Positions 6,847-14,425 of a DNA stretch of 18,108 nucleotides are shown here, one piece after another. The position numbers and the translations under genes were made by a program. The DNA is from JAUMBM01 sp964441755. Lineage in GTDB: Bacteria; Bacteroidota; Bacteroidia; Chitinophagales; Saprospiraceae. Location: assembly GCA_964441755.1 (NCBI GenBank), contig CAYTVG010000036.1, forward strand, positions 1-18,108. The letters run 5' to 3'. The notes under the pieces are model-generated. The model made no database searches. It was not told the DNA's origin and worked only from the letters and a program-made list of their open reading frames with translations. Each line of letters starts with the position of its first letter. The stretch's first letter is position 1.

Positions 6847-7482
6847 ATGTATCATTCTGATATTAAGCACATTGCTATCGCGGGCAACATTGGTGCAGGC
6901 AAAACGACCCTGACAACCCAACTGGGCAAGCACTTTGGTTGGGAAGTCAACTATGAGTCGACCGACAACAATCCCTACCTGAGCGATTTTTACCTCGACA
7001 TGCAGCGCTGGTCGTTCAACCTGCAGGTATACTTCCTGCACAACCGCTACGCCCAGATCCTCAACATCCACCGCGGCGACAAGGTCGTCGTGCAGGACCG
7101 CACCATCTATGAAGATGCCTACATCTTTGCGCCCAACCTCCACGACATGGGGCTGATGGCTACGCGTGACTACGAAAACTACCTGTCGCTTTTTCACACC
7201 ATGACCTCGCAGATCAAGGCACCCGACCTGCTCATCTACCTGCGCGCCAGCATCCCTACGCTGGTCGAACACATACAGACGCGGGGGCGCGACTATGAAG
7301 GCAACATGAGCCTCGACTACCTCCGCCGCCTCAATGATCGCTACGACAACTGGATCAACCAGTACAAAGAAGGCAACCTACTGGTTATCAATGCCGACGA
7401 AATAGATTTTACCCACAGGCCCGAGGACCTGGGCAAGGTGCTCAACCTTATACAGGCTGAGCTTCAGGGCCTGTTTAGTTGA
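6847..7482 (+). CDS. Deoxynucleoside kinase
   Basis: Phosphorylates a deoxyribonucleoside (salvage of dA, dG or related) using ATP; cytoplasmic, 211 residues. The P-loop is GNIGAGKTT (13-21). The substrate-handling motif is VVQDRTIYEDAYIF (81-94), with the DR pair at D84-R85. The YLR segment (131-133) and the arginine-rich lid TRGRDYE (145-151) follow. E37 in NYESTDNNPYL is the likely sugar-binding acid. These features match the dNK/dGK/dAK family common in Bacteroidota. Which base is preferred cannot be decided here. It has its own probable promoter and is followed 6 bp after the stop by a small hairpin, then the large secreted protein on the same strand. Confidence 0.9.
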   Translation: MYHSDIKHIAIAGNIGAGKTTLTTQLGKHFGWEVNYESTDNNPYLSDFYLDMQRWSFNLQVYFLHNRYAQILNIHRGDKVVVQDRTIYEDAYIFAPNLHDMGLMATRDYENYLSLFHTMTSQIKAPDLLIYLRASIPTLVEHIQTRGRDYEGNMSLDYLRRLNDRYDNWINQYKEGNLLVINADEIDFTHRPEDLGKVLNLIQAELQGLFS

Positions 7483-7488
7483 AGACTG

Positions 7489-7505
7489 TTTTGCCTTCGG
7501 CAAAA
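7489..7505 (+). terminator. Small stem-loop just after the kinase gene
   Basis: TTTTGCC (7489-7495), loop TTC, GGCAAAA (7499-7505): a perfect 7-bp stem six bases past the kinase stop. There is no U-run behind it, so efficient intrinsic termination is doubtful. The same design recurs after aroC (17868-17887) and after the sugar kinase (12588-12620), which suggests a 3'-end signal. Confidence 0.4.
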
Positions 7506-7534
7506 ATCATCATTACGAGCTAAGTCAACCATCT

Positions 7535-10500
7535 ATGTATATGCGTTTACTTCTCTTTGGATGGGCACTGGCGTGCAGCCTCAGCGGCCTGTCGCTGCAA
7601 GCCCAAAACCGGGCCGCTTATTTCAAGGTTTATCCCGTAGCGGAGAGGAACCTGCCCGACTGGGCACAGGCCATGTATGCCGACGACCCCCAGGTGCGGG
7701 CGGTAGACCAGGCCTTTGATGCTTACTACCGCGAGCATCCTTTTGAAAAGACGATACACACGCAAAACTACCGCTACTGGCGCCGCATGGTGGAGCCCTG
7801 GCTCGATGAGCAGGGCTACATACGCCGGCCTGATGCGGCGGCTGAAGCCAGCCGCTACCGGCAGCTGCAGCAGGCGCAGGGCGGCGGGCGGCTCGACCCG
7901 CCCCTGTGGCGCAGCATGGGGCCTTTTGAAACGTATGAGCAGGGAGGCACCCGCCCCATCTCCTGGCAGGTGAATGTCTACTGCGTTGATCAGTCGCTCT
8001 CGCAGCCCGACATCCTGTATGCAGGTACCGAGGGCGGCGGGCTCTACAAGACCCTCAACAAGGGGCTTTCCTGGGCGCTGGTCACGGCCGGACTGCCGGT
8101 AGGCGGCGTGGGGGCTGTGCAAATCCATCCCTTCAACCCCGAGCAGGTGCTCATGGCGGCCAACCGCCGCATCTACCGCACGACCGATGGCGGACAGAAC
8201 TGGGCGGAAGTGCTCTTCTTTGATGGTGACGGCTACGAGATAAAGTTTCATCCGGCCCAGCCCGATACGGTTTACCTGGCCGGCGAAAAGGGGCTCTACC
8301 GCAGCGTCAACGGGGGGCTCAACTGGGTGCAGGTATACAGTCAGGCCTGCTGGGATCTGGATTTTCATCCGGTCGACCCGGCCATTGTCTACAGTCTGCG
8401 CGCCAATACCGCCTTGAAAAAGGCCGAGTTTTACCGCTCCACAGACCACGGCTTCAGCTGGGCCTTACAGGCCAATGGCTGGTACAGTCCGCAGAGTCCT
8501 GCCGATGCCGTAGATCACGGCGGAAAGATAGCGGTCACCCCCGCCATGCCCGGCCGCGTGTATGTGGCGCTCATCGGCAACAGCAAGGCTGATGACGATG
8601 GCTGGATCGGCGTCTACCGCAGCGACGACAGTGGCCAGAGCTGGACGCTGCCCGCCGGGCAGGTAGGCGGTCCTTACAACAGCCCCAACCAGCACCCCTG
8701 GAATGTGGCTGCTTACAGCGACGGCTACCATCAGGGCTTCTTCAATTTTGACCTTGAGGCCTCCCCTACCCAGCCCGACAAAATCTGGGTTGGCAGCATA
8801 CGCCTGAGTGAGTCGGCCAATGGCGGACAGACCTTTCAGGCTATCGGAGCGGCCAACAGCATTCGGCTGGAAAAAATACATGCTGATATTCAGGCCATTG
8901 AAATCAATGGCAACGAAATATGGGTGGCTTCTGACGGTGGACTTGACTACTCCACCGACGGTCTGCTGACGCACGAATCCCGTAAATACGGTATCACCGG
9001 CTCCGATTTTTGGGGCTTTGGCAGCGGCTGGAATGAAGATGTGCTGGTGGGCGGCAAGTATCACAACGGCAACGGAGCCTGGTACCAGACCTACGGCCAT
9101 GGCAACTACCTGCACCTCGGTGGCGTGGAGGAACCTACGGGCTACGTCAACCCACTGGACAACCGCGCCATCTACACCAATCGCTGGTGGGCCGGCAATA
9201 TGCGGTCGCAGCGTATACCGACGGAGCTGACAGGCCCCATCACTGAGCTGCCGGCGCTGAGCATGATTCCGAACGAAAGCTATGTGGAATCTTCTTCCAG
9301 TGGTATGTACTTCGACTATCGCTATGCCGAACACATCTATCTCGGCGCTGAAGGCAAGCTGTGGAAATCGGTTGATGGAGGCTCTACCTATACAGTACTT
9401 TACGACTTTGGGCAGGGTAAAGTCATGGAATTTGTGCAGTCGCGCTCCAATCCGCTGGTGATGTACTGCGTATTTCAGCCCGGAGGTGGTCATTGGGATG
9501 CCTGTAGGATTTTCAAGAGTACGAACGGCGGGCAGAGCTGGTCAGGGACTTTTGACATACCGGGCAATCGCTGGCGGCTCAACATAACCCTCAATCCCGA
9601 AAACGAAAACGAGCTGTGGGTAGCCAGCAGCAGCGGTGCCGACGGTTCCAAAGTATACCGGACGACCAATGGCGGTATTAGCTGGCAGAATATGACCACG
9701 CCCGCACTCAACGGGCAGCGTCCCAAAGATATTTATTTTCAGGAGGGTACCGATGGCTGGGTCTTTTTGGCCACCAACAACGGAGTCTTTTACCGGTCGC
9801 CCGGCAACAGCAGCTGGCAGCCCTACAGCGACGGGCTTCCTTTCAATCTGAGTTCTCTGCAGCTCAGGCCTTTCCACCGCGACGGCATGCTGCGCCTCGC
9901 CACCTATGGCCTCGGCTTTTGGGAGGCACCCCTGCCGGCGGCGTCCCGCCCGCTGGCGCAGCCGATTACGCTGACCGACCGCGTTTACTGCGCCCGCGAT
10001 ACCGTGCCGTTCGACTGTTACTCCGTGCTGCGGCACGAGGGTGCGCAGTGGCAGTGGACATTTTCTCCCCAGCCCCTGTATGTCAGTGATTTGCAGGCAC
10101 GCAATCCCAAAGTGGTCTTCGGACAGGAGGGCAGCTATACCGTTACGCTCAGCATCACCGATGCGCAGGGGTTGAGCAGCACGCGCAGCATTACCGATAT
10201 GATTGTGGTCGAGGACTACTGCGCCCCCGACCGCATCCCGGGACAGGCGATTGCCTCGGCCAATGACGGTGACTATGTCCAACTGCCTGATTTTGATCTG
10301 CTCACCAACCAGTTGACGGTCACGGCCTGGGTGAAGCCCGCCGGCATACAGAACGAATACAGTTCGTTGTTTATGAATCAGGGAGTCCCCGCAGGGTTCA
10401 ACTTCCGGGAAAGCAACAATACCCTCGCCTACCACTGGCCGGGAGGTGCGTGGTGGTGGGACTCCAACCTGGAAGTGCCTGCCGACGAATGGTCGCATGT

Positions 10501-11551
10501 GGCCATGGTGGTGACCCCCTCCGGAATCACCGTGTACGTTAACGGACAGAGTGCCAAGCACAGCTTTACGGTGCAGCCGGTACAGTTTACGTCGGTATTG
10601 CTGGGCAGCTACCAGAATTGGGGCGGGCGCTATTACAAGGGCATGCTGGATGAGGTGACGGTCTGGAACCGCTCGCTGAGCCGGGAGGAAATCCGCGAGC
10701 TGCGACACCTGACGCGCGACCAGCTGGTGGGCAGCGACACCAGTCTGCTGGCCTACTACCAGTTTAACGAGCCCGGTGGGCGGGTCAACGATAAAATAGG
10801 CAGTCGCCACGGCCGCCTCAGCGGCGGCGCCGGCCGGCAGCCTTCCTCGGCGCCGGTAGGCGGCGGCAGCAGCCAGCGGCTGACCATCAGCCAGGGCGGC
10901 AGCTATGCGCTGGAAGCAGTAGGGCTGGGCATCGCTTTTGACAATGCCTTTGACACGCCCCAGGGCGAGGTGGTGGTCAGCCGCCTTGCGCTGACGCCTT
11001 TTGCGCCGCCGGCGGCGTTTGCGCCCGATACGGCTTACTGGATCATCAACAATTACGGCAACAACCAGTTGCCGGTGCCCGCTTCGCTGCAATGGCAGAC
11101 GGGTATTGACCCGGCGGTAGCCGGCAGCGCTACCCTCTACCAGCGCATCGATGACAACGACGACCGTCCCGACTGGCTGAGCTGGTGTGAGGCGGCTTCA
11201 TCGGCCGGTGGTTATGTGATTTTCCCTGATGCCTGCGAAGCGGAAGGCAGCGGGCAGTTTTTTATTGGCTTCGACGAAGCGCCCACAGCGGCGGGCACAG
11301 CAGCGGCTGTTGAAGCTGCGCGGGTTTACCCCAATCCCTACCTCAACGGGCAGTACCTGACCGTCAACCTGCCTGCGGGTGAGCAGGCGCGGCTGCAGTT
11401 ATACAATGCCGATGGTAAGCTGGTAGTTGACCGCTTTTTGCGCAGCGAGGAGAGCGGCTTTGCGCTGCCGGCCCTGCCGGCGGGGATGTATGCCTACCGG
11501 CTGGTGGCTGCTGACTGGATGAAGGTTGGGCAACTCTTGGTGGGGAGGTAG
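7535..11551 (+). CDS. Large secreted BNR/PKD/LamG protein with T9SS sorting domain
   Basis: 1338 residues. The signal peptide spans 1-24 and ends LQAQ; ATG 7541 is an alternative start two codons later. A long beta-propeller region (about 120-800) contains nine Asp-box/BNR-like motifs of the form (S/T)x(D/N)xGxxW, at about 172, 215, 256, 301, 362, 426, 611, 661 and 709. This is as in sortilin/VPS10-type and sialidase-like propellers. A PKD domain (about 825-893, ending SYTVTLSITDAQG) follows. Next is a LamG/concanavalin-like jelly roll (about 907-1058; VTAWVKP, VPADEWSHVA, LDEVTVWNRSLS), then an uncharacterised ~130-residue beta-rich region. A type IX secretion C-terminal domain (about 1263-1338) runs from VYPNPYLNG to AGMYAYRLV. 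The protein should cross the outer membrane by T9SS and be released or anchored to surface glycolipid. No catalytic residues are evident; binding or adhesion is the best guess. Confidence 0.9.
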   Translation: MYMRLLLFGWALACSLSGLSLQAQNRAAYFKVYPVAERNLPDWAQAMYADDPQVRAVDQAFDAYYREHPFEKTIHTQNYRYWRRMVEPWLDEQGYIRRPDAAAEASRYRQLQQAQGGGRLDPPLWRSMGPFETYEQGGTRPISWQVNVYCVDQSLSQPDILYAGTEGGGLYKTLNKGLSWALVTAGLPVGGVGAVQIHPFNPEQVLMAANRRIYRTTDGGQNWAEVLFFDGDGYEIKFHPAQPDTVYLAGEKGLYRSVNGGLNWVQVYSQACWDLDFHPVDPAIVYSLRANTALKKAEFYRSTDHGFSWALQANGWYSPQSPADAVDHGGKIAVTPAMPGRVYVALIGNSKADDDGWIGVYRSDDSGQSWTLPAGQVGGPYNSPNQHPWNVAAYSDGYHQGFFNFDLEASPTQPDKIWVGSIRLSESANGGQTFQAIGAANSIRLEKIHADIQAIEINGNEIWVASDGGLDYSTDGLLTHESRKYGITGSDFWGFGSGWNEDVLVGGKYHNGNGAWYQTYGHGNYLHLGGVEEPTGYVNPLDNRAIYTNRWWAGNMRSQRIPTELTGPITELPALSMIPNESYVESSSSGMYFDYRYAEHIYLGAEGKLWKSVDGGSTYTVLYDFGQGKVMEFVQSRSNPLVMYCVFQPGGGHWDACRIFKSTNGGQSWSGTFDIPGNRWRLNITLNPENENELWVASSSGADGSKVYRTTNGGISWQNMTTPALNGQRPKDIYFQEGTDGWVFLATNNGVFYRSPGNSSWQPYSDGLPFNLSSLQLRPFHRDGMLRLATYGLGFWEAPLPAASRPLAQPITLTDRVYCARDTVPFDCYSVLRHEGAQWQWTFSPQPLYVSDLQARNPKVVFGQEGSYTVTLSITDAQGLSSTRSITDMIVVEDYCAPDRIPGQAIASANDGDYVQLPDFDLLTNQLTVTAWVKPAGIQNEYSSLFMNQGVPAGFNFRESNNTLAYHWPGGAWWWDSNLEVPADEWSHVAMVVTPSGITVYVNGQSAKHSFTVQPVQFTSVLLGSYQNWGGRYYKGMLDEVTVWNRSLSREEIRELRHLTRDQLVGSDTSLLAYYQFNEPGGRVNDKIGSRHGRLSGGAGRQPSSAPVGGGSSQRLTISQGGSYALEAVGLGIAFDNAFDTPQGEVVVSRLALTPFAPPAAFAPDTAYWIINNYGNNQLPVPASLQWQTGIDPAVAGSATLYQRIDDNDDRPDWLSWCEAASSAGGYVIFPDACEAEGSGQFFIGFDEAPTAAGTAAAVEAARVYPNPYLNGQYLTVNLPAGEQARLQLYNADGKLVVDRFLRSEESGFALPALPAGMYAYRLVAADWMKVGQLLVGR

Positions 11552-11554
11552 TGT

Positions 11555-11590
11555 ATCAAGTTGCGGCGGCTTGGGCCGCCGCAACTTGAT
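11555..11590. terminator. Perfect 16-bp stem-loop between convergent genes
   Basis: The arm at 11555-11570 (ATCAAGTTGCGGCGGC) pairs without mismatch to 11575-11590 across a TTGG loop. It begins three bases after the large secreted gene's stop and lies 37 bp from the stop of the convergent hydroxylase gene. This is the position of a bidirectional terminator. Neither strand has a clear U-run after it, so it may act as a 3' end block rather than a textbook intrinsic terminator. Confidence 0.7.
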
Positions 11591-11627
11591 GTGTTATTCT
11601 GCCTGAAATTTACATATACTCTCCCAA

Positions 11628-12512
11628 CTAGCGATCAAAATCCTTATAGGCGACCGAAGGGTCGTAGTCGTTTTGGGTGATCAGTGAGTGCAGCTCGCTT
11701 TCCGGTTTTTTGGATCGGAGGATGGGGAAGAGCAGCTGCACGTACCAGGGCTCTTTGAGTTTGTTCCAGGCGCCAAAGCGCGTTGGGTACTGGCGGGTAA
11801 TCTTGGCAGTGCCGAAGAGGACGTCCCAGATGAAGAGCAGGTTGCCATAGTTGCCATTGGGGTGTGATACGCCGTCTTCGGCCGTCAGTCCGTGGTGGGC
11901 GAAGTGGGTGCCGGGCGTGGAGATGGTCCGCTCGACCACCCAGGCGAGGGGGTGCAGCCAGGGGCGGCTGTACAAGAACCGGTCCCAGCGGGTCTCGCTG
12001 TGCGCCAGCAGGATCACCACCAGCTTGACGGGCAGGTAAAAAAGGTATACGTAGCCCATGCCGAGGAACACCAGCGCGGCAGAAAGCCATATCCCCGGCA
12101 TCAGCGCGTAGTAGAGGACGGCATTTCTGTAGGTGACCAGCACGCCCATCTCTTCGACAACGTGGTGAGGCCTGTGGAGCTTCCACATCAGGCGATTGGC
12201 GTGGGAGAGCCGGTGCCACCAGTACTGGGTCATGTCATCGAGCACCAGAAAAGCCAGTACCTGCCAGCCGATCGCGAGTTGCATAAAGTGGTCCTCGTAC
12301 TGTGCAAACCAGGTCTCGCCTGTCCAGAAAACCAGCAAAAAAATACCGGGCTGAACGAGGGTCGGCAGCAGCAGCAGGCTCAGCAGCTCGATGGTCCAGT
12401 CGTTTTTGGTGCGGCGGTCTTCGAGGTAGAGACCACCAATGGCTTCCAGCAGCCCCAGCACGAGCAGCAGGACGGCGGGGATGAGTTTGCTGATCCATTC
12501 GTTGTGTTCCAT
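11628..12512 (-). CDS. Fatty acid hydroxylase / sterol desaturase family membrane protein
   Basis: Di-iron membrane oxygenase family; 294 residues with hydrophobic segments at about 10-27, 42-63, 80-92, 132-153 and 155-170. The histidine clusters that bind the two irons are all present: H100-x3-H104, H113-xx-H116-H117, H171, and H203-xx-H206-H207. The sequence WWHRLSHANRLMWKLHRPHH (98-117) is the family hallmark. Members hydroxylate or desaturate sterols, fatty acids, carotenoids or plasmalogens; the substrate here is not readable. The gene is convergent with the large secreted protein, and its neighbours suggest no pathway. No clear promoter box was found in the 132-bp gap upstream, which holds an A-rich stretch and the hairpin at 12588-12620. 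Confidence 0.88.
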   Translation of the reverse strand: MEHNEWISKLIPAVLLLVLGLLEAIGGLYLEDRRTKNDWTIELLSLLLLPTLVQPGIFLLVFWTGETWFAQYEDHFMQLAIGWQVLAFLVLDDMTQYWWHRLSHANRLMWKLHRPHHVVEEMGVLVTYRNAVLYYALMPGIWLSAALVFLGMGYVYLFYLPVKLVVILLAHSETRWDRFLYSRPWLHPLAWVVERTISTPGTHFAHHGLTAEDGVSHPNGNYGNLLFIWDVLFGTAKITRQYPTRFGAWNKLKEPWYVQLLFPILRSKKPESELHSLITQNDYDPSVAYKDFDR

Positions 12513-12587
12513 GCTTGGTATATTTTATATTGCGAGCCCCACAGGGACGTACTGTGTACTTTAAAAAAATGAATACGCGCAATAAAG

Positions 12588-12620
12588 CCCGGGATTTTTG
12601 CCTGCGGTAAAAAATCCGGG
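12588..12620 (-). terminator. Strong stem-loop after the sugar kinase gene
   Basis: CCCGGG then ATTTTT then GCC (12588-12602) face GG, TAAAAAA and TCCGGG (12606-12620) across a TGC loop. That is about 14 pairs with a one-base register slip. It starts 24 bp past the PfkB kinase stop on the minus strand and is followed there by CTTTATT, a short U-rich tail. It fits a terminator for the kinase transcript, insulating the hydroxylase gene. Its core is the same T-run/GCC/N3/GGC/A-run design seen at 7489 and 17868. Confidence 0.55.
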
Positions 12621-12644
12621 TCTGTGTAGCAAACCAGTGACCGG

Positions 12645-13586
12645 CTAGTCCTCTGTCAGCCCCGCATACACCTCCTCTTTGACCAGCCCCACAGGCAGCG
12701 GCCCCAGGTGCGCCAGCTTGCGCTCCGCCATTTTGCGCCCCACTTTGGCCGCCGGCAGCAGGCCGTGGCCATCGAGGCGGGCAGCGAGGAAGCCCGACCA
12801 GAAAGCATCGCCGGCGCCCGTCGTATCTTTCACCTCTATGCTGCGTGCCGGCAGGAAGACTGTCTCCTCATCGACCGCCGACAGCAGGCTGCCGCGATCG
12901 CCCAGCGTCAGGCAGGCCGTATGTGCCCCCCATGCCAAAAAATGCGCCGCCGCTGCGGCCGCATCCTCCAGCGGGTAGCCCATCAGCCGCTCCCAGTCTA
13001 CCTCACTGCATTTTACCCAGGCCCCCAGCGCGCAATAATCGGCCACCACGCGCTGCGCCGCTGCCTGATCGGGCCATATTTTTTGCGCATAATTGACATC
13101 GATGCTCAGGCGGGCGCCCAGGGCTGCTGCGCGCCGCGCCGCGCCGAGGATGCTGCTGCGCGCCGGCTCGCGGCTCAGCCCGAAGCAGGTCGTATGAAAA
13201 ATGCGGCAGCGCTCCAGCAGCGCCTCGGGCAGCTGCTCCGCGCTGATCTGCACATCGGCGAGGCGGTAAGCCTCAAAATTGGACACCTGCTGCGAGCGCG
13301 TCACGAGGATGAGGGTGGTAGGCTCCGCCACCTGCCGGAGCGCGGCGGTGTCGACCCCCAGTGAGGCTACGTAGCGCAGCAAGAAGTTGCCCATATCGTC
13401 GCGGCCCACGCTGCTGACCAGCACGGCCCGCTTGCCGAGCCGGGCCATGTTGCCCGCCAGATTGGCCGGACTGCCGCCCGGCAGCTTGACAAACTGGCTG
13501 ACCCCGTCGAGGTCTTCCGCAAAATCGGTGCTGATGAAGTCTATCAGCAGCTCGCCGGCAGCGAGGAGGTCGATGTCTTTATGCAT
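12645..13586 (-). CDS. PfkB-family carbohydrate kinase, probably fructokinase
   Basis: ATP-dependent sugar kinase of the ribokinase fold; 313 residues, normal for the family. Signature 1 is PGGSPANLAGNMARLG (36-51). Signature 2 is DTTGAGDAFWSGF (254-266), with D260 the catalytic base next to the GAGD anion hole. The start IDLLAAGELLIDF (5-17) also fits fructokinases, which usually carry a G-E-x-L-x-D opening. Fructose is therefore the best guess, but related sugars such as 2-keto-3-deoxygluconate remain possible. It is a single gene, with a terminator-like hairpin downstream and the 349-bp repeat-bearing region upstream. The trehalase in this window is not in the same operon, so a joint pathway is only a loose inference. 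Confidence 0.88.
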   Translation of the reverse strand: MHKDIDLLAAGELLIDFISTDFAEDLDGVSQFVKLPGGSPANLAGNMARLGKRAVLVSSVGRDDMGNFLLRYVASLGVDTAALRQVAEPTTLILVTRSQQVSNFEAYRLADVQISAEQLPEALLERCRIFHTTCFGLSREPARSSILGAARRAAALGARLSIDVNYAQKIWPDQAAAQRVVADYCALGAWVKCSEVDWERLMGYPLEDAAAAAAHFLAWGAHTACLTLGDRGSLLSAVDEETVFLPARSIEVKDTTGAGDAFWSGFLAARLDGHGLLPAAKVGRKMAERKLAHLGPLPVGLVKEEVYAGLTED

Positions 13587-13660
13587 GGTATCCGTGATTT
13601 GACAATAAGGCCTGCCTGTGTGCCCTCAGCCCGGGCGCAGGCAGCCGGGGCATAGGTGTG

Positions 13661-13937
13661 TAAAACCGCTGCGCGCCTTGGGGGTTTTGCCGGAGGCATG
13701 AGCCCGACGCGCGCTGAGGATTTTGTTTCGTGCGTGGCAGCAAACTACTTTGGCACACCCGGCTGCAACGCTACGCAAAAAACCCGGCCATTTGCAGCAT
13801 AAAACCGCTGCGCGCCTTGGAGTTTTTGCCGGAGGCATGAGCCCGCTGCGCGCTGAGGCATTGGTCTTGCGCAAGGCGGCAGACTACTTTGGCAAGCCGG
13901 CTGCAACGCTACACAAAAACCCCGGCAACTACGCATC
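13661..13937. repeat. Two tandem copies of a 139-bp intergenic repeat
   Basis: Unit 1 (13661-13799) and unit 2 (13800-13937) both open TAAAACCGCTGCGCGCCTTGG. They share TTTTGCCGGAGGCATGAGCC, GCGCGCTGAGG, the block ACTACTTTGGCA and GGCTGCAACGCTAC, and end with an ACCCCGGC-like run. Identity by eye is about 80-85%, with substitutions spread along the unit. The period is not a multiple of three, and reading frames through it are low quality, so it is not a coding repeat. It fills most of the gene-free stretch 13587-13935 and ends exactly at the stop of the next minus-strand gene. The remaining part, 13587-13660, shows no feature I can name. Confidence 0.85.
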
Positions 13938-14424
13938 AAATCGCCACCAGGCGCGCGTGCCAACTGTCGGCCAGCCGCTTCAGGAAGTGCTGCTCCAGTC
14001 CCTCTTTGGTGTTGACGAGCGTGTCGCAGACCAAAGTATCAGCGTCGATACGCCCTGCTGCCAGCAGTGCTTCAAACTCGTCGCGGCTGACCGTATGCAG
14101 GCCATCGTCTGCCTGGTAGGTGAAGCGCATGCGGTCGAAAAAATCGCGCTCATAAGCAGCCCCCAGGCTCTTCATGAAAGCCACCGACTTGTCGATACTG
14201 CAACCACTGGCGTCGGCCGCGTTTTCATCGACCATCAGCACGACGAAGCGATCGTAGAGCACGAAACCCGCTGCCTTCAGCTGCCGGTTGTGGCTCACCC
14301 ACTGCTCCGCAAACGACTGCAACTGCGGATTGATGGCCGCTATGTCGGCCTCGCTCAGCGGGCGGTCGGCCTGGTAAATCCACACCCGCGACTGCGGCGC
14401 GAATGATGCTGTATTGTGAAACAT
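13936..14424 (-). CDS. Conserved Bacteroidota protein, often mislabelled ABC ATPase
   Basis: 162 residues, cytoplasmic, no signal peptide or membrane segment. The pattern SRVWIYQADRPLS (12-24), FVVLMVDE (60-67), SGCSIDKSV (73-81) and FFDR (95-98) is one I associate with a small Bacteroidota family commonly annotated 'ABC transporter ATPase'. There is no Walker A, signature or Walker B motif here, so that label is unsupported. C75 in the invariant-looking SGCSID and C133 could be functional thiols. It is the last gene of a three-gene set: its ATG follows the CCG-protein stop with one base between (TGATATG), implying translational coupling. A role linked to that redox pair is an inference from this context only. 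Confidence 0.85.
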   Translation of the reverse strand: MFHNTASFAPQSRVWIYQADRPLSEADIAAINPQLQSFAEQWVSHNRQLKAAGFVLYDRFVVLMVDENAADASGCSIDKSVAFMKSLGAAYERDFFDRMRFTYQADDGLHTVSRDEFEALLAAGRIDADTLVCDTLVNTKEGLEQHFLKRLADSWHARLVAI

Positions 14425-14425
14425 A

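Noticed and set aside
7489..7505. Standard rho-independent terminator with UUCG tetraloop
   Set aside because: Pairing gives a UUC triloop rather than a closed UUCG, and no U-run follows. It is kept only as a weak 3'-end hairpin.
9542..11092. 516-codon open frame antisense to the large secreted protein
   Set aside because: The opposite strand encodes continuous BNR, PKD and LamG motifs. The antisense product is rich in Arg, Ala and Gly with no family features, as expected from high-GC shadow frames.
12513..12587. Promoter for the fatty acid hydroxylase gene
   Set aside because: No TAnnTTTG-like box with a spaced TTG could be found on the minus strand; only AT-rich runs are present.
13626..13874. 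82-codon minus-strand frame in the intergenic repeat
   Set aside because: It only reads across the 139-bp repeats. The period shifts frame, so the two units do not encode the same peptide.
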